A model generated the notes under the pieces. The model was given only the letters and a program-made list of their open reading frames with translations. It was not told the DNA's origin and did not search any database. Positions 52,029 through 60,824 of a stretch of 64,000 nt of DNA are shown here, one piece after another. Made by a program: the position numbers and the translations under genes. The first letter of the stretch is position 1. Each line of letters opens with the position of its first letter. Origin of the DNA: DATLXU01 sp035575515 (GTDB taxonomy: Bacteria > Acidobacteriota > Blastocatellia > UBA7656); the NCBI GenBank assembly GCA_035575515.1, contig DATLXU010000106.1, positions 1 to 64,000 of the forward strand, read 5' to 3'.

Positions 52029-53120
52029 ATGAAACTCGAACACAGAATCGGACAGCTACTGTTAATCGGGCTGCCGGGCGCGCAGCTTGACGCTGCCGCG
52101 CGCGAGATGCTCGAAGCCATTCAACCCGGCGGCGTGATTCTCATGGGTCACAACATCGAGAGCGCGCAGCAGGTCGCCGAGCTTAATCAATCAATCCGCT
52201 CTGTCATCGAGGTCCCGCCCATCATTGGCGTTGATCAGGAAGGCGGGCGCGTTGATCGTTTGAAGAATATCTATTCGCCGATGCCGTCGGCTGACTTGCT
52301 GCGCGCGTCGGGCGACGCTTCAATCGCGGCGCGGCTGGGCGAAATTACAGCCGAAGCGTTGCGCACGCTCGGATTCAACATAAACTTCGCGCCCGTGCTC
52401 GACATCGCACTTGACGACTCGATTGACAATGGATTGAAGGGCCGCTATCTCGGCGGCACTGTGGCAAAGGTCGTGCGGCTCGCGGGCGCGTACCTTGAAG
52501 GGCTTCAGCGCGGCGGAGTGATTGGCGTGGGCAAGCACTTTCCCGGACTTGGCGCAGCGACTGTTGATTCGCACAACGAGCTTCCAGTAATCAATCGCTC
52601 GCGCGACGAGATAATGCGCTATGAAATCTCTCCCTACACGGAGATGTTCAGCAAGATCAATGCGCGACTCAATGCCGTGATTGTCGCGCACGCGCACTAT
52701 CCGGCTTTTGATGGGCCGTCGCCGCTGCCTTCTTCGCTTTCAAAAAACATCGTGACCGGCCTGCTGCGCGACGAGCTTAGCTTCAAAGGGCTTTCGATTA
52801 CGGACGACTTGGAGATGGGCGCCATAACTAAATCGCGCGACATTGGCGAAGCGGCTGTGATGGCAATCGAAGCGGGCGTTGATATGGTTATGGTCACGGG
52901 CGCGCACTCGCCCGACGCCGTGAATCAATCCTGGCAGGCGATGACGGAAGCGGCGCGCAACGGGCGAATAACCAAGACCCACATCAACCGCGCATTCGAC
53001 CACATCGCGCGAATCAAATCAATGGTATCGCCTCCGCACGCCGTGAGCGATATGAACATCGCGCGCCTGCGCGAGCGCATCGCCGAATTGAACCTCGTGC
53101 TGCAACACAGCAGGCAGTAA
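52029..53120 (+). CDS. nagZ: beta-N-acetylhexosaminidase NagZ (GH3)
   Basis: NagZ removes GlcNAc from muropeptides in peptidoglycan recycling. The GH3 barrel has IIGVDQEGGRVDRL, FNINFAPVLDI, GVGKHFPGLG (His of the catalytic dyad region) and the nucleophile in SITDDLEMGAI. The 363-residue, single-domain form lacks a signal peptide, as cytosolic NagZ does. murQ and nagA at 8.0-10.2 kb encode the next steps. The stop overlaps the next start (TAATG at 53118). Confidence 0.94.
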   Translation: MKLEHRIGQLLLIGLPGAQLDAAAREMLEAIQPGGVILMGHNIESAQQVAELNQSIRSVIEVPPIIGVDQEGGRVDRLKNIYSPMPSADLLRASGDASIAARLGEITAEALRTLGFNINFAPVLDIALDDSIDNGLKGRYLGGTVAKVVRLAGAYLEGLQRGGVIGVGKHFPGLGAATVDSHNELPVINRSRDEIMRYEISPYTEMFSKINARLNAVIVAHAHYPAFDGPSPLPSSLSKNIVTGLLRDELSFKGLSITDDLEMGAITKSRDIGEAAVMAIEAGVDMVMVTGAHSPDAVNQSWQAMTEAARNGRITKTHINRAFDHIARIKSMVSPPHAVSDMNIARLRERIAELNLVLQHSRQ

Positions 53121-54766
53121 TGCAAAAGGAAAAAGGAAAAAGGCAAAGGGCAAAAGCAGCCTGTCATCTACCCCTAATCATTAGTCACTCGTTTCTGTCG
53201 AACAAAACCAGCAGCACAGGAGAAAGAACAAAGGACAAGGGACTATTATCTATTTTTGCTTTTTGCATTTTGCCTTTTGCCTTCTTCCTTCTAACGGGTT
53301 GCCGCTACGGCGCGCAGCCCGGCACGCTCGTCATCGCGATTGAGACGCTGCCGCAAGGATTCGACCCGCGCACTTCGACTACATCTTCTTCGTCGGCCCG
53401 CATAATGCAACTGGTCTATGACACGCTCGTCGTCAAAGATGCGAACTTCGAGATTGTCCCTTCGCTTGCTACGTTCGAGCCGCCTGAGCGTGATAATTTC
53501 AAGAGGTTCACATTTCATCTTCGGCCCGGAGTCGTGTTTCATAACGGCAAGCCGCTCACCTCTGCCGATGTGAAATATACTTTCGATTCGCTGCTCGACC
53601 CGGCTTTCAAATCTCCGATTCGCGGCTCGGTCGACAAGATCACTCAGATTGAAACCCCGGACCCGCTCACGGTCATCTTTCATGCGAACGAGCCGTTTTA
53701 CGCCTTCATGGGAAACCTGCCCGCTATCGGCATCATTCCAGAAGGCGCGGGCGTCGAGATGAGCAGCGCGCCCGTCGGGAGCGGTCCATTCAAATTCATC
53801 TCTTACACGGAAGGCGACGGGGTGAGGCTCGAAGCGAATCAGAGTTATTGGGGTGGCGCGCCTCGAATCGCGCGAGTTCAAATAAGGGTGATTCCAGATA
53901 ACAGCACGCGGCAGGCGGCGTTGATGAGCGGCGAAGTTGATCTGGCTTACAACGCGCAGTTCGATCCTGAAACGGTTCGCGCGCTCTCGCAGCGCAGCGA
54001 CATTCAGGTCGTAGTCGCAAACGGCGCAAACATTGGCTATCTCGGATTGAACCTGTCATCGCCAAAATTGCAGAATCAAAAACTACGGAAGGCGATTGCT
54101 TACGCCATAGACCGCGACGTAATCATCCACGAATTGCTCCGCGATCAGGCGCGAAAAGCCGACGCGATAATGCCGCCCGAACACTGGGCCTATAATCCGA
54201 ATATTACCGTTTACAATCACGATCCGGAGCGCGCCCGCGCGTTGCTCGACGAAGCGGGATTGATAGACCCGGACGGCGACGGGCCGGAGCCGCGAGTCAG
54301 GCTTTCGATATTGACCTCGACGGCTCAACTGCCGCGCAACATCGCCGTCATAATGCAGGACCAGCTTCGCAGCGTCGGCATACAACTCGACATCGTATCG
54401 CTTGAGCTGGCTACGATGTTCAGCCGCCTCAGCAAAGCCGATTACGAGCTTTATTACTTGATCGGGCTTGGCTTCAATCAGAGCACGGACGTGTTTCAAT
54501 TCGTTTATAAAACGGGCGGCGTGCAGAACCGTATGCGCTACAGCAACCCACAAGTTGATGCGTGGATTGACGAAGCTGCGCGGCTCACGGAACGCGCGGC
54601 GCAGAAAGAGGTTTACTGGAAGATTCAAAAGACAATCTCGGAAGACCTGCCGCAGATTTACCTGTGGTATCCCGCGAACGTGCTCGTTGCGCGCAAGCGG
54701 GTCGGTAACATTCAACTCGACCCTTCCGGCTCGTGGTACTTCATAGCGAAGCTAACGCTCGAATAA
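53120..54766 (+). CDS. peptide-type ABC substrate-binding lipoprotein (SBP family 5)
   Basis: This extracytoplasmic protein captures oligopeptides or similar ligands for an ABC importer; no permease is adjacent. Family-5 features are GTLVIAIETLPQGFDPRTS, FTFHLRPGVVFHNGKPLTSA, DVKYTFDSLLD, VGSGPFKFISY and LRKAIAYAIDRDVI. The lipobox LLTGC puts the lipid Cys at residue 61. If the ATG at 53120 (overlapping the nagZ stop) is used, the signal has an unusually long n-region of about 40 residues. Most of the hydrophobic core (SIFAFCILPFAFFLL) comes from the repeat arm at 53251-53291. A non-ATG start closer to the core is possible. Confidence 0.85.
   Translation: MQKEKGKRQRAKAACHLPLIISHSFLSNKTSSTGERTKDKGLLSIFAFCILPFAFFLLTGCRYGAQPGTLVIAIETLPQGFDPRTSTTSSSSARIMQLVYDTLVVKDANFEIVPSLATFEPPERDNFKRFTFHLRPGVVFHNGKPLTSADVKYTFDSLLDPAFKSPIRGSVDKITQIETPDPLTVIFHANEPFYAFMGNLPAIGIIPEGAGVEMSSAPVGSGPFKFISYTEGDGVRLEANQSYWGGAPRIARVQIRVIPDNSTRQAALMSGEVDLAYNAQFDPETVRALSQRSDIQVVVANGANIGYLGLNLSSPKLQNQKLRKAIAYAIDRDVIIHELLRDQARKADAIMPPEHWAYNPNITVYNHDPERARALLDEAGLIDPDGDGPEPRVRLSILTSTAQLPRNIAVIMQDQLRSVGIQLDIVSLELATMFSRLSKADYELYYLIGLGFNQSTDVFQFVYKTGGVQNRMRYSNPQVDAWIDEAARLTERAAQKEVYWKIQKTISEDLPQIYLWYPANVLVARKRVGNIQLDPSGSWYFIAKLTLE
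53121..53291. repeat. heptamer-armed inverted repeat lying inside a coding sequence
   Basis: Purine arm 53121-53157 (GCAAAAG, GAAAAAG, GCAAAGG) and pyrimidine arm 53251-53291 (TTTTTGC, ATTTTGC, CTTTTGC) are inverse copies. Both lie within the N-terminal codons of the substrate-binding lipoprotein and encode its charged and hydrophobic signal regions. Confidence 0.8.
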
Positions 54767-54782
54767 CCAGGCGCGGAGAAAG

Positions 54783-56030
54783 ATGAAGCAGCGCAAAGAA
54801 GCAGATACGACAGGGCCGGACAAAGCTGGCGCCGCGCCCCCGCGTCTGCGAGTCTCCGCGTCGGGGTTGTCGCGCAGCGCAATCATCATCGGGTTTGTGA
54901 GCCTCTTTGCAGACATCAGCACGGAGATGATCTATCCGCTCGTCCCGATTTTTCTCACAGAAGTTTTGAACGCGCCGAAAGCTGCGGTCGGATTAATCGA
55001 AGGCATCGCGGTCGGGACTGCGCTGATAGTGACAAGCTTTTCAGGGATAATTTCGGACCGCATTGGCCGCCGCAAGCCAGTTGCGTTTGCAGGCTATGCG
55101 CTCACGGCTCTGTCGCGCCCGATGATTGCCGCGGCAGGCTCGTGGACGGTCGTGCTTGCGGCCAGATTCGCTGATCGTTTCGGCAAAGGGATACGAAGCG
55201 CGCCGAAAGATGCATTGCTTGCTGAAACGGCTTCTATAGAGATGCGAGGCCGCGCTTACGGCTTCGAGCGAATGATGGATTATGCAGGAGCGGTCGTCGG
55301 GCCGCTGATAGGGTTGGCGTTGTTAGGCTGGCTCGGCAACCAGCGAATGACGACTATCTTTTTCATCTCGACCATTCCGGCTTCTGTTGCGGCGCTATTG
55401 ATACTGACGCTCAGTGAGCAACGAAGCGATGCGGTAAGAGGCGCGCAGAGCATAAGATTGTCGCTCGCGGGAACGACGCGCGAATACCGCAGGTTGTTAA
55501 TGGTCGCGGGCGTGTTTGGGCTTGCTAATTCCGCGAATGCTTTTCTGATTTTGCGCGCAGGAAATCTCGGACTGAGCGCGCAACGGACAATACTCGCCTA
55601 CACGCTTTACAATGCCGTTGCTTCCTTGTTTTCGATTCCTGCGGGCGCGGCGAGCGACCGATTTGGCCGAAGAAATTTGTTAATCATCGGCTACGCGATT
55701 TACGCTGTGAGCTATGCGGGCTTCGGATTGGCAAATGCGGCGTGGATGGTGTGGCCTCTGTTTGCGCTTTATGGATTGTTCCCTGCAATGACTGATGGCG
55801 TTGCGAAAGCGATGGCCGTTGATACAGCCGGGAGTGCGGGCCGCGCCACTGCGCTCGGAATTTATTCGGCGGTCGCGGGCGTCACGCAGGTTGCGGCGAG
55901 CTATATCGGCGGCGTGCTTTGGGACAAAGTGAATGCGCAAGCGACATTTTACTTCGGGGTCGTGCTGTCGGCTGCGGCTGTTGTTTTGCTGTTAATGCTG
56001 TTGCCGCCGAGTGTAGAAAAGACAGGATGA
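54783..56030 (+). CDS. MFS transporter
   Basis: The 415-residue protein has 12 predicted helices. The first loop carries GIISDRIGRRKPVAFAG, the conserved MFS loop 2-3 motif, echoed in the second half by GAASDRFGRRNLLIIGY. FADISTEMIYPLVPIFLTE near helix 1 is typical of a subgroup of DHA1-like exporters. ATG 54783 lies 16 bp after the binding-protein stop, so co-transcription is likely. Substrate unknown. Confidence 0.88.
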   Translation: MKQRKEADTTGPDKAGAAPPRLRVSASGLSRSAIIIGFVSLFADISTEMIYPLVPIFLTEVLNAPKAAVGLIEGIAVGTALIVTSFSGIISDRIGRRKPVAFAGYALTALSRPMIAAAGSWTVVLAARFADRFGKGIRSAPKDALLAETASIEMRGRAYGFERMMDYAGAVVGPLIGLALLGWLGNQRMTTIFFISTIPASVAALLILTLSEQRSDAVRGAQSIRLSLAGTTREYRRLLMVAGVFGLANSANAFLILRAGNLGLSAQRTILAYTLYNAVASLFSIPAGAASDRFGRRNLLIIGYAIYAVSYAGFGLANAAWMVWPLFALYGLFPAMTDGVAKAMAVDTAGSAGRATALGIYSAVAGVTQVAASYIGGVLWDKVNAQATFYFGVVLSAAAVVLLLMLLPPSVEKTG

Positions 56031-56077
56031 GTTTGTACGCTTTTGCATTCTGCCGCGCGACGCGCAAACCCACGTCG

Positions 56078-56187
56078 CGCCAATTCTATTATTCGGCGAG
56101 ATTCATGCGACGCAACGAGTTCCTCGCCCGCGCTCGAAGATGCCTGTACGCCAATTCTATTATTCGGCGAGATTCATGCGACGCAAC
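56078..56187. repeat. 39-bp direct repeat from the 3' end of a TPR gene
   Basis: The same 39 bp occurs at 56078-56116 and 56149-56187 (begins CGCCAATTCTATTATTCGGC). The second copy is the 3' end of the TPR-like fragment (LLRRMNLAE and stop on the minus strand), so the first is a duplicate of that gene end. Confidence 0.85.
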
Positions 56188-56390
56188 AGCTTTTCAAATC
56201 GCGGGTCCGCGCGCAAGCCGTCAAGTTCAGGGTCCGCTCTTAGCGCGTTCATGTAGTAAGCGCATTCCGCATATTCTTTTTCGAGATATGCAAAAGCCTG
56301 ATCCTTTTCCCCAAGTCCCGCTCTGAATACTGATACTGTGGCCCACCTCTTCCGGCTAGGTGCTAACTGCCTACTTGCTTCATCGCGCAC
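56160..56390 (-). pseudogene. TPR-protein C-terminal fragment
   Basis: Residues 20-76 (VFRAGLGEKDQAFAYLEKEY, YYMNALRADPELDGLRADPRF, LLRRMNLAE) match the C-terminal repeat and end of long TPR proteins, often kinase- or regulator-linked in acidobacteria. The first 20 codons are unrelated and derive from a region with CTGCCTAC-like repeat words. Nothing of the main protein is present, so this is a stranded 3' end. Confidence 0.65.
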
Positions 56391-56414
56391 GGCGCGGATA
56401 AAGTTGTTTTCTCA

Positions 56415-57590
56415 ATGACGGAAAGCTCAACAACTGATCGCGCGGAGCTTATCTCCAGAGCGCGCCGCATAGTGATAAAGCTCGGCACTGCCGTGCTCAT
56501 GCGCGATGATGGCGGCGTCGCATTGAGCCGCTTCTACTCGTTTGTGGAGGCAATAGCCGCGTTCAAATGCGAAGGACGCGAGGTGCTGCTTGTATCGTCG
56601 GGCGCTGTTGGATTAGGCATCGAGCGATTGGCCTTGCCGCAGCGCCCGCAATCATTGCCGTTGAAGCAGGCCTGCGCGGCAGTCGGGCAGGGACGATTGA
56701 TGTCGCTTTACTCTGATGCCTTTGATAGGCTCGGAATAACTACGGCGCAGGTGTTGCTCACCGAAGAAGACTTCTCGAATCGCCGCCGCTATCTGAATCT
56801 GCGCAGCACGCTCATGAAGTTGCTCGAAGTTGGCGCGCTTCCAATTATCAATGAAAACGACACGGTTTCGACCGCAGAGCTTGAGCCGCTCGATCAATCT
56901 TCTTATGTCAAAGTGAACTTCGGCGATAACGACAAACTATCTGCGTTAGTGGCGAGCAGGATCGAAGCCGATTTACTCGTGATGCTCACCGACGTTGATG
57001 GGCTTTACACGGCTGACCCGGACAGCGCAGACGACGCGCAGTTCATTTCTGTGGTCGAGCAGATAACGCCTGAGATCGAATCGCTCGCGCGCGGAGGCCG
57101 AGCGAGCCGCGTGGGGCGCGGCGGTATGAAGACCAAGCTCGAAGCCGCGCGCATTGCAACCGAATCGCGCTGCGCTGCCGTGATTGCAAGCGGCAAAATA
57201 AATGATGTTATCAATCGAATCTTTGCAGGCGAAGAGTTGGGAACCTTGTTTCTGCCGCAGCCGGGATTACCCGAAAAGCGCCGCTGGATTGCCTTTGCCA
57301 CAAGCGTCAAGGCTGCGCTCGTTGTGAACGAAGGGGCGCGGCGGGCGCTGATCGAGCGCAAGGCGAGTTTGCTTGCGGCGGGAGTTGTTGAAGTGCGAGG
57401 CCAGTTCGAGCGCGGCGACGTGGTCAGCATACTCGACGAGCAGGAGCGCGAGTTCGCGCGCGGCATTGTGAACTATTCGAGCGCCGAAGCTCGCAGGATT
57501 TCGGGCCAGCATTCAAACAAGATTGATGAGCTGATCGAGAATCGAAACTACGACGCGCTCATCACGCGCGACAACATCTCGTTTTATTGA
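56415..57590 (+). CDS. proB: glutamate 5-kinase
   Basis: ProB phosphorylates glutamate in the first step of proline synthesis. The amino-acid-kinase domain has VIKLGTAVLM, LVSSGAVGLG, INENDTVS, FGDNDKLSALVA and LTDVDGLYT. A PUA domain follows at about 285-375 (KAALVVNEGARRAL, EVRGQFERGDVVSIL). Its 391 residues fit the two-domain form, feedback-inhibited by proline in the family. proA starts 10 bp downstream. Confidence 0.96.
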   Translation: MTESSTTDRAELISRARRIVIKLGTAVLMRDDGGVALSRFYSFVEAIAAFKCEGREVLLVSSGAVGLGIERLALPQRPQSLPLKQACAAVGQGRLMSLYSDAFDRLGITTAQVLLTEEDFSNRRRYLNLRSTLMKLLEVGALPIINENDTVSTAELEPLDQSSYVKVNFGDNDKLSALVASRIEADLLVMLTDVDGLYTADPDSADDAQFISVVEQITPEIESLARGGRASRVGRGGMKTKLEAARIATESRCAAVIASGKINDVINRIFAGEELGTLFLPQPGLPEKRRWIAFATSVKAALVVNEGARRALIERKASLLAAGVVEVRGQFERGDVVSILDEQEREFARGIVNYSSAEARRISGQHSNKIDELIENRNYDALITRDNISFY

Positions 57591-57600
57591 AGGCAGCCTT

Positions 57601-58935
57601 ATGCAGGCGACTGAATCAACAAACAAGCAACCGGTAATCGAAGCGGCGAAGCGAGCCAAAACCGTGCTCGGCGCGCTCGCTCGATTGTCAACCGAAGAGA
57701 AAAACAACGCGCTTCTAAAAATCGCCGAACGAATTGCCGCAGGCGCGGAAGAGATTTTTGCCGCAAACAAGAAAGACCTCGAAGCCGCGCGCCCGCGCGT
57801 TGAAGCGGGCGAAATGCCTGACTCGCTTTATCGCCGCCTCAAGCTCGACGACGCGAAGCTGAGAGACATCATAGCGGGCATTCATCAAGTTGCCGCGCTC
57901 GAAGACCCGGTTGGAAAAATTACGCTTGCGACGGAGCTTGACGAAGGGCTGCGGCTTTATCGAGTCAACTGCCCAATTGGTGTCATCGGCGTGATCTTCG
58001 AGTCGCGCCCCGATGCTCTTGTTCAGATAGCGTCGCTATGTCTGAAGAGCGGCAACGCCGTGCTGCTCAAAGGCGGGCGCGAGGCCGAGCATTCAAACCG
58101 CGCGCTTTTTGAGATCATTCAAACGGCAGCCGCAAGCGCGGGCGTTCCCGCCGACGCTTTCACGTTGCTTGAAAGCCGCGAAGATGTAATGGCGATGCTT
58201 AAAGCGCAAGGCTTTGTTGATTTGATAATTCCACGCGGGTCGAATGAGCTTGTCAGATTCATTCAGCAGAACACAAACATTCCAGTGCTCGGCCACGCCG
58301 AAGGCATCTGCCACGTTTACATTGACGCGACGGCTGATCTTGAAAAAGCCATGCGGATAACGACTGACGCGAAGCTCAATTATCCTGCGGCGTGCAACGC
58401 AGTTGAAACGCTTCTGGTTCACGCAAAGGTTGCGCGCGCGGTTTTGCCCCGCGTCATAAGCGAGTTTCAGCAAAAGAGCGTCGAAGTGCGCGTGGACGAG
58501 CGCGCGATTCAGGAATTCGGCATCAGCAGTGTTTCAATGGCAAGCGAAGAAGATTGGCGCGCGGAGTATTGCGACTTGATTCTCGCAATCAAGGTAGTTG
58601 ACTCCATCGAAGAAGCAATTGCGCACATCAACGCTTACGGCTCGCATCACACAGATGCAATCATCACCGAAGACAGCGCGGCGTTTGACCGCTTCTTCGC
58701 AGAAGTTGATTCAGCGGGAATCTATTTGAACGCCTCAACGAGATTCGCCGATGGCTTCCGCTACGGGTTCGGCGCTGAAGTCGGCATCAGCACAGGCAAG
58801 CTCCACCCGCGCGGCCCTGTCGGACTCGAAGGGCTTGTGACCTACAAGTATAAACTCATCGGCGCGGGCCACACCGCGTCAACCTACACTGGGCCGAAAG
58901 CAAAGCCGTTCGCTCACAAACCTCTCGACAAGTGA
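57601..58935 (+). CDS. proA: glutamate-5-semialdehyde dehydrogenase
   Basis: ProA reduces glutamyl-5-phosphate to the semialdehyde with NADPH. The aldehyde-dehydrogenase fold shows CPIGVIGVIFESRPDALVQ, GNAVLLKGGREAEHSN, IIPRGSNELVRFIQ and the catalytic cysteine in NYPAACNAVETLLVH. GAEVGISTGKLHPRGPVGLE is a C-terminal family block. Length 444 is slightly above usual. It is in an operon with proB. Confidence 0.96.
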   Translation: MQATESTNKQPVIEAAKRAKTVLGALARLSTEEKNNALLKIAERIAAGAEEIFAANKKDLEAARPRVEAGEMPDSLYRRLKLDDAKLRDIIAGIHQVAALEDPVGKITLATELDEGLRLYRVNCPIGVIGVIFESRPDALVQIASLCLKSGNAVLLKGGREAEHSNRALFEIIQTAAASAGVPADAFTLLESREDVMAMLKAQGFVDLIIPRGSNELVRFIQQNTNIPVLGHAEGICHVYIDATADLEKAMRITTDAKLNYPAACNAVETLLVHAKVARAVLPRVISEFQQKSVEVRVDERAIQEFGISSVSMASEEDWRAEYCDLILAIKVVDSIEEAIAHINAYGSHHTDAIITEDSAAFDRFFAEVDSAGIYLNASTRFADGFRYGFGAEVGISTGKLHPRGPVGLEGLVTYKYKLIGAGHTASTYTGPKAKPFAHKPLDK

Positions 58936-58954
58936 TGCTTCGATGAATGGAAAT

Positions 58955-58985
58955 TTGCAGGCCGCAAGCCTCGGCGTGATAGAAT
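58955..58985 (+). promoter_or_regulatory. candidate promoter for the YkgJ-like gene
   Basis: TTGCAG (58955-58960) and TAGAAT (58980-58985) are 19 bp apart, 41 bp before ATG 59027. The spacing is wide and the match only fair. Confidence 0.35.
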
Positions 58986-59026
58986 ACTTTGCTTCAACAG
59001 TCTCTTTCAATCTAAGGTAAGGGTTC

Positions 59027-59425
59027 ATGACGATCACGGATAATAAAGCCAAATCGAATGGCCGCTCGTTGCGCGTGTTGTTTAATTGCTCAAAGTGCCC
59101 GGCCTACTGTTGCAGTTATGATCGAGTTGAAGTGACTAAGGCCGACCTGCTGAGAATCGCAAAACATTTCGGCATATCGTATCGTGAGGCCGAGAAGCGA
59201 TACACGAAGGTGGCTTTCGGCGACCGCGTGCTGCGCCATCAAAAAGATCACATCTTCAAGCGAGTCTGCCAGTTCCTGGACACAGAGAAGCGCGCCTGCA
59301 CGATTTACGAAGCGCGGCCTTCGGTCTGCCGCGAATACCCCGACAGCCTGCGCTGCGGCTATTATGATTTTCTCGCGTCGGAGCGCCGGCGCCAGTGCGA
59401 CGATGAATTCATCCCGTCGGCTTAG
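59027..59425 (+). CDS. YkgJ-family cysteine-cluster protein
   Basis: The 132-residue cytosolic protein has the family's CxxCxxxCC start (CSKCPAYCC) and later cysteines in RVCQFLDTEKRACTIYEARP, SVCREYP and LRCGYYD. These clusters are thought to bind zinc or an Fe-S centre; the role of the family is unclear. It precedes rsmB by about 40 bp and is probably co-transcribed with it. Confidence 0.85.
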   Translation: MTITDNKAKSNGRSLRVLFNCSKCPAYCCSYDRVEVTKADLLRIAKHFGISYREAEKRYTKVAFGDRVLRHQKDHIFKRVCQFLDTEKRACTIYEARPSVCREYPDSLRCGYYDFLASERRRQCDDEFIPSA

Positions 59426-59465
59426 CAGCACGCGCGACGCTGCGGTTGTCTTCAATCAAGCGAGC

Positions 59466-60818
59466 ATGAGTTCAAAACGTGGCAGCAGTTCCGTAAGCCC
59501 CGCGCGCCGCGCCGCGTTCGACATCCTGCGCCGCGTCGAACAAGAAGGCGCGTATGCCTCGACATTGATCGCCGCGCTGCACGAATCGAATCTCTCGCGC
59601 GAAGACCGCGCGCTCGCTCAGGAAATAGCGTTGGGCGTGCTTCGCTGGCAACGCGCGCTCGATTACTTCATAGAGCTATATTCGAATCGTTCAATCGAAC
59701 GAATTGATCTTTCAGTTTTGATCGCGCTTCGCATGGGGCTTTACCAGTTGCGCCATCTCACGCGGATTCCGCAATCGGCTGCGGTGAATGAGTCTGTGAA
59801 TCTCGTGAAGCGAGTGCGAGTCGCAAGCGCCGCCCGTATGGTGAACGCAGTGCTGCGCAACGCCGCGCGCAATCTGAGCGACAAAGCAGGCGAGCGTGAG
59901 GCTGACCCGATTGAAAAACTTTCGATTGGGACTTCGCACCCGCGATGGCTCATCGAGCGATGGATTGAATGGCTTGGCCCGGAAGAAACGCGCGAGATTG
60001 CGCTTGCCAACAACTCGCCGCCTTCGGTCGCGTTTCGCGTGAACACTTTGCGCGCAGATGTTGGCGAAGCAATCAAACAGCTTCAGTCGCAGGGCGCAAG
60101 CGTTCGCGCGTCAGAGCTTGTGCCAGGAGCGGTCGCGGTTGAAAGCGGCGCGTGGGTTATTGCAGACGCAGCCGAGCGCGGGCTTGTCTATATTCAAGAT
60201 GAAGCGTCGCAGTTGGTGTCGCTGCTGCTCGATGCGCGAAGCGGCGAGCGCGTGCTCGATATGTGCGCCGCCCCCGGCTCGAAGTCTTCGCACATAGCCG
60301 CGCTCACGCGGGGCGAAGCGTGGGTCGTGGCCTGCGACATTCATCCGCACAGGCTCGCGACGCTTGCGGCGACATGCAGGCGATTGGGCATCGAATCGGT
60401 TGATGCGGTCGCGATGGATGCAACGCGCGAATGGCCGATGGTTAAAGAGGCGCTCCGGTTTGATCGCGTGTTGATTGACGCGCCGTGCACGGGAACTGGA
60501 ACGCTTCGGCGCAACCCTGAGATAAAATGGCGGCTCGCGCCGGATGATCCTGCGCGGCTGGCTGAAGTTCAATTGAGCTTGCTCACTCGCGCAACGGATG
60601 CTGTGCGAAGCGGAGGCAGGCTTGTTTATTCAACCTGCTCGCTTGAGCGTGAAGAAAACGAGCGTGTGATTACTCGTTTCATCGAAAGCGGCGCGCCGTT
60701 TCGAGTGATTGAACCTGACGCTCATCCTGATTTAATCACAGGCGATGGATTCGTCAGGACGTTTCCGCATCGTCACGCGATGGACGGATTTTTCGCCGCC
60801 GTGCTTGAAAGGTTATAA
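59466..60818 (+). CDS. rsmB: 16S rRNA m5C967 methyltransferase
   Basis: RsmB methylates C967 of 16S rRNA with S-adenosylmethionine. An NusB-like N-terminal domain (RRAAFDILRRVEQEGAYAST, LDYFIELYSNR) precedes a Rossmann methyltransferase with RVLDMCAAPGSKSSHIA, the catalytic cysteines in DAPCTGTGTLRRNPE and VYSTCSLEREENE. ATG 59466 begins the family-like sequence; a longer frame to 59184 overlaps the YkgJ-like gene. About 450 residues is normal. Confidence 0.95.
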   Translation: MSSKRGSSSVSPARRAAFDILRRVEQEGAYASTLIAALHESNLSREDRALAQEIALGVLRWQRALDYFIELYSNRSIERIDLSVLIALRMGLYQLRHLTRIPQSAAVNESVNLVKRVRVASAARMVNAVLRNAARNLSDKAGEREADPIEKLSIGTSHPRWLIERWIEWLGPEETREIALANNSPPSVAFRVNTLRADVGEAIKQLQSQGASVRASELVPGAVAVESGAWVIADAAERGLVYIQDEASQLVSLLLDARSGERVLDMCAAPGSKSSHIAALTRGEAWVVACDIHPHRLATLAATCRRLGIESVDAVAMDATREWPMVKEALRFDRVLIDAPCTGTGTLRRNPEIKWRLAPDDPARLAEVQLSLLTRATDAVRSGGRLVYSTCSLEREENERVITRFIESGAPFRVIEPDAHPDLITGDGFVRTFPHRHAMDGFFAAVLERL

Positions 60819-60824
60819 CTCGCA

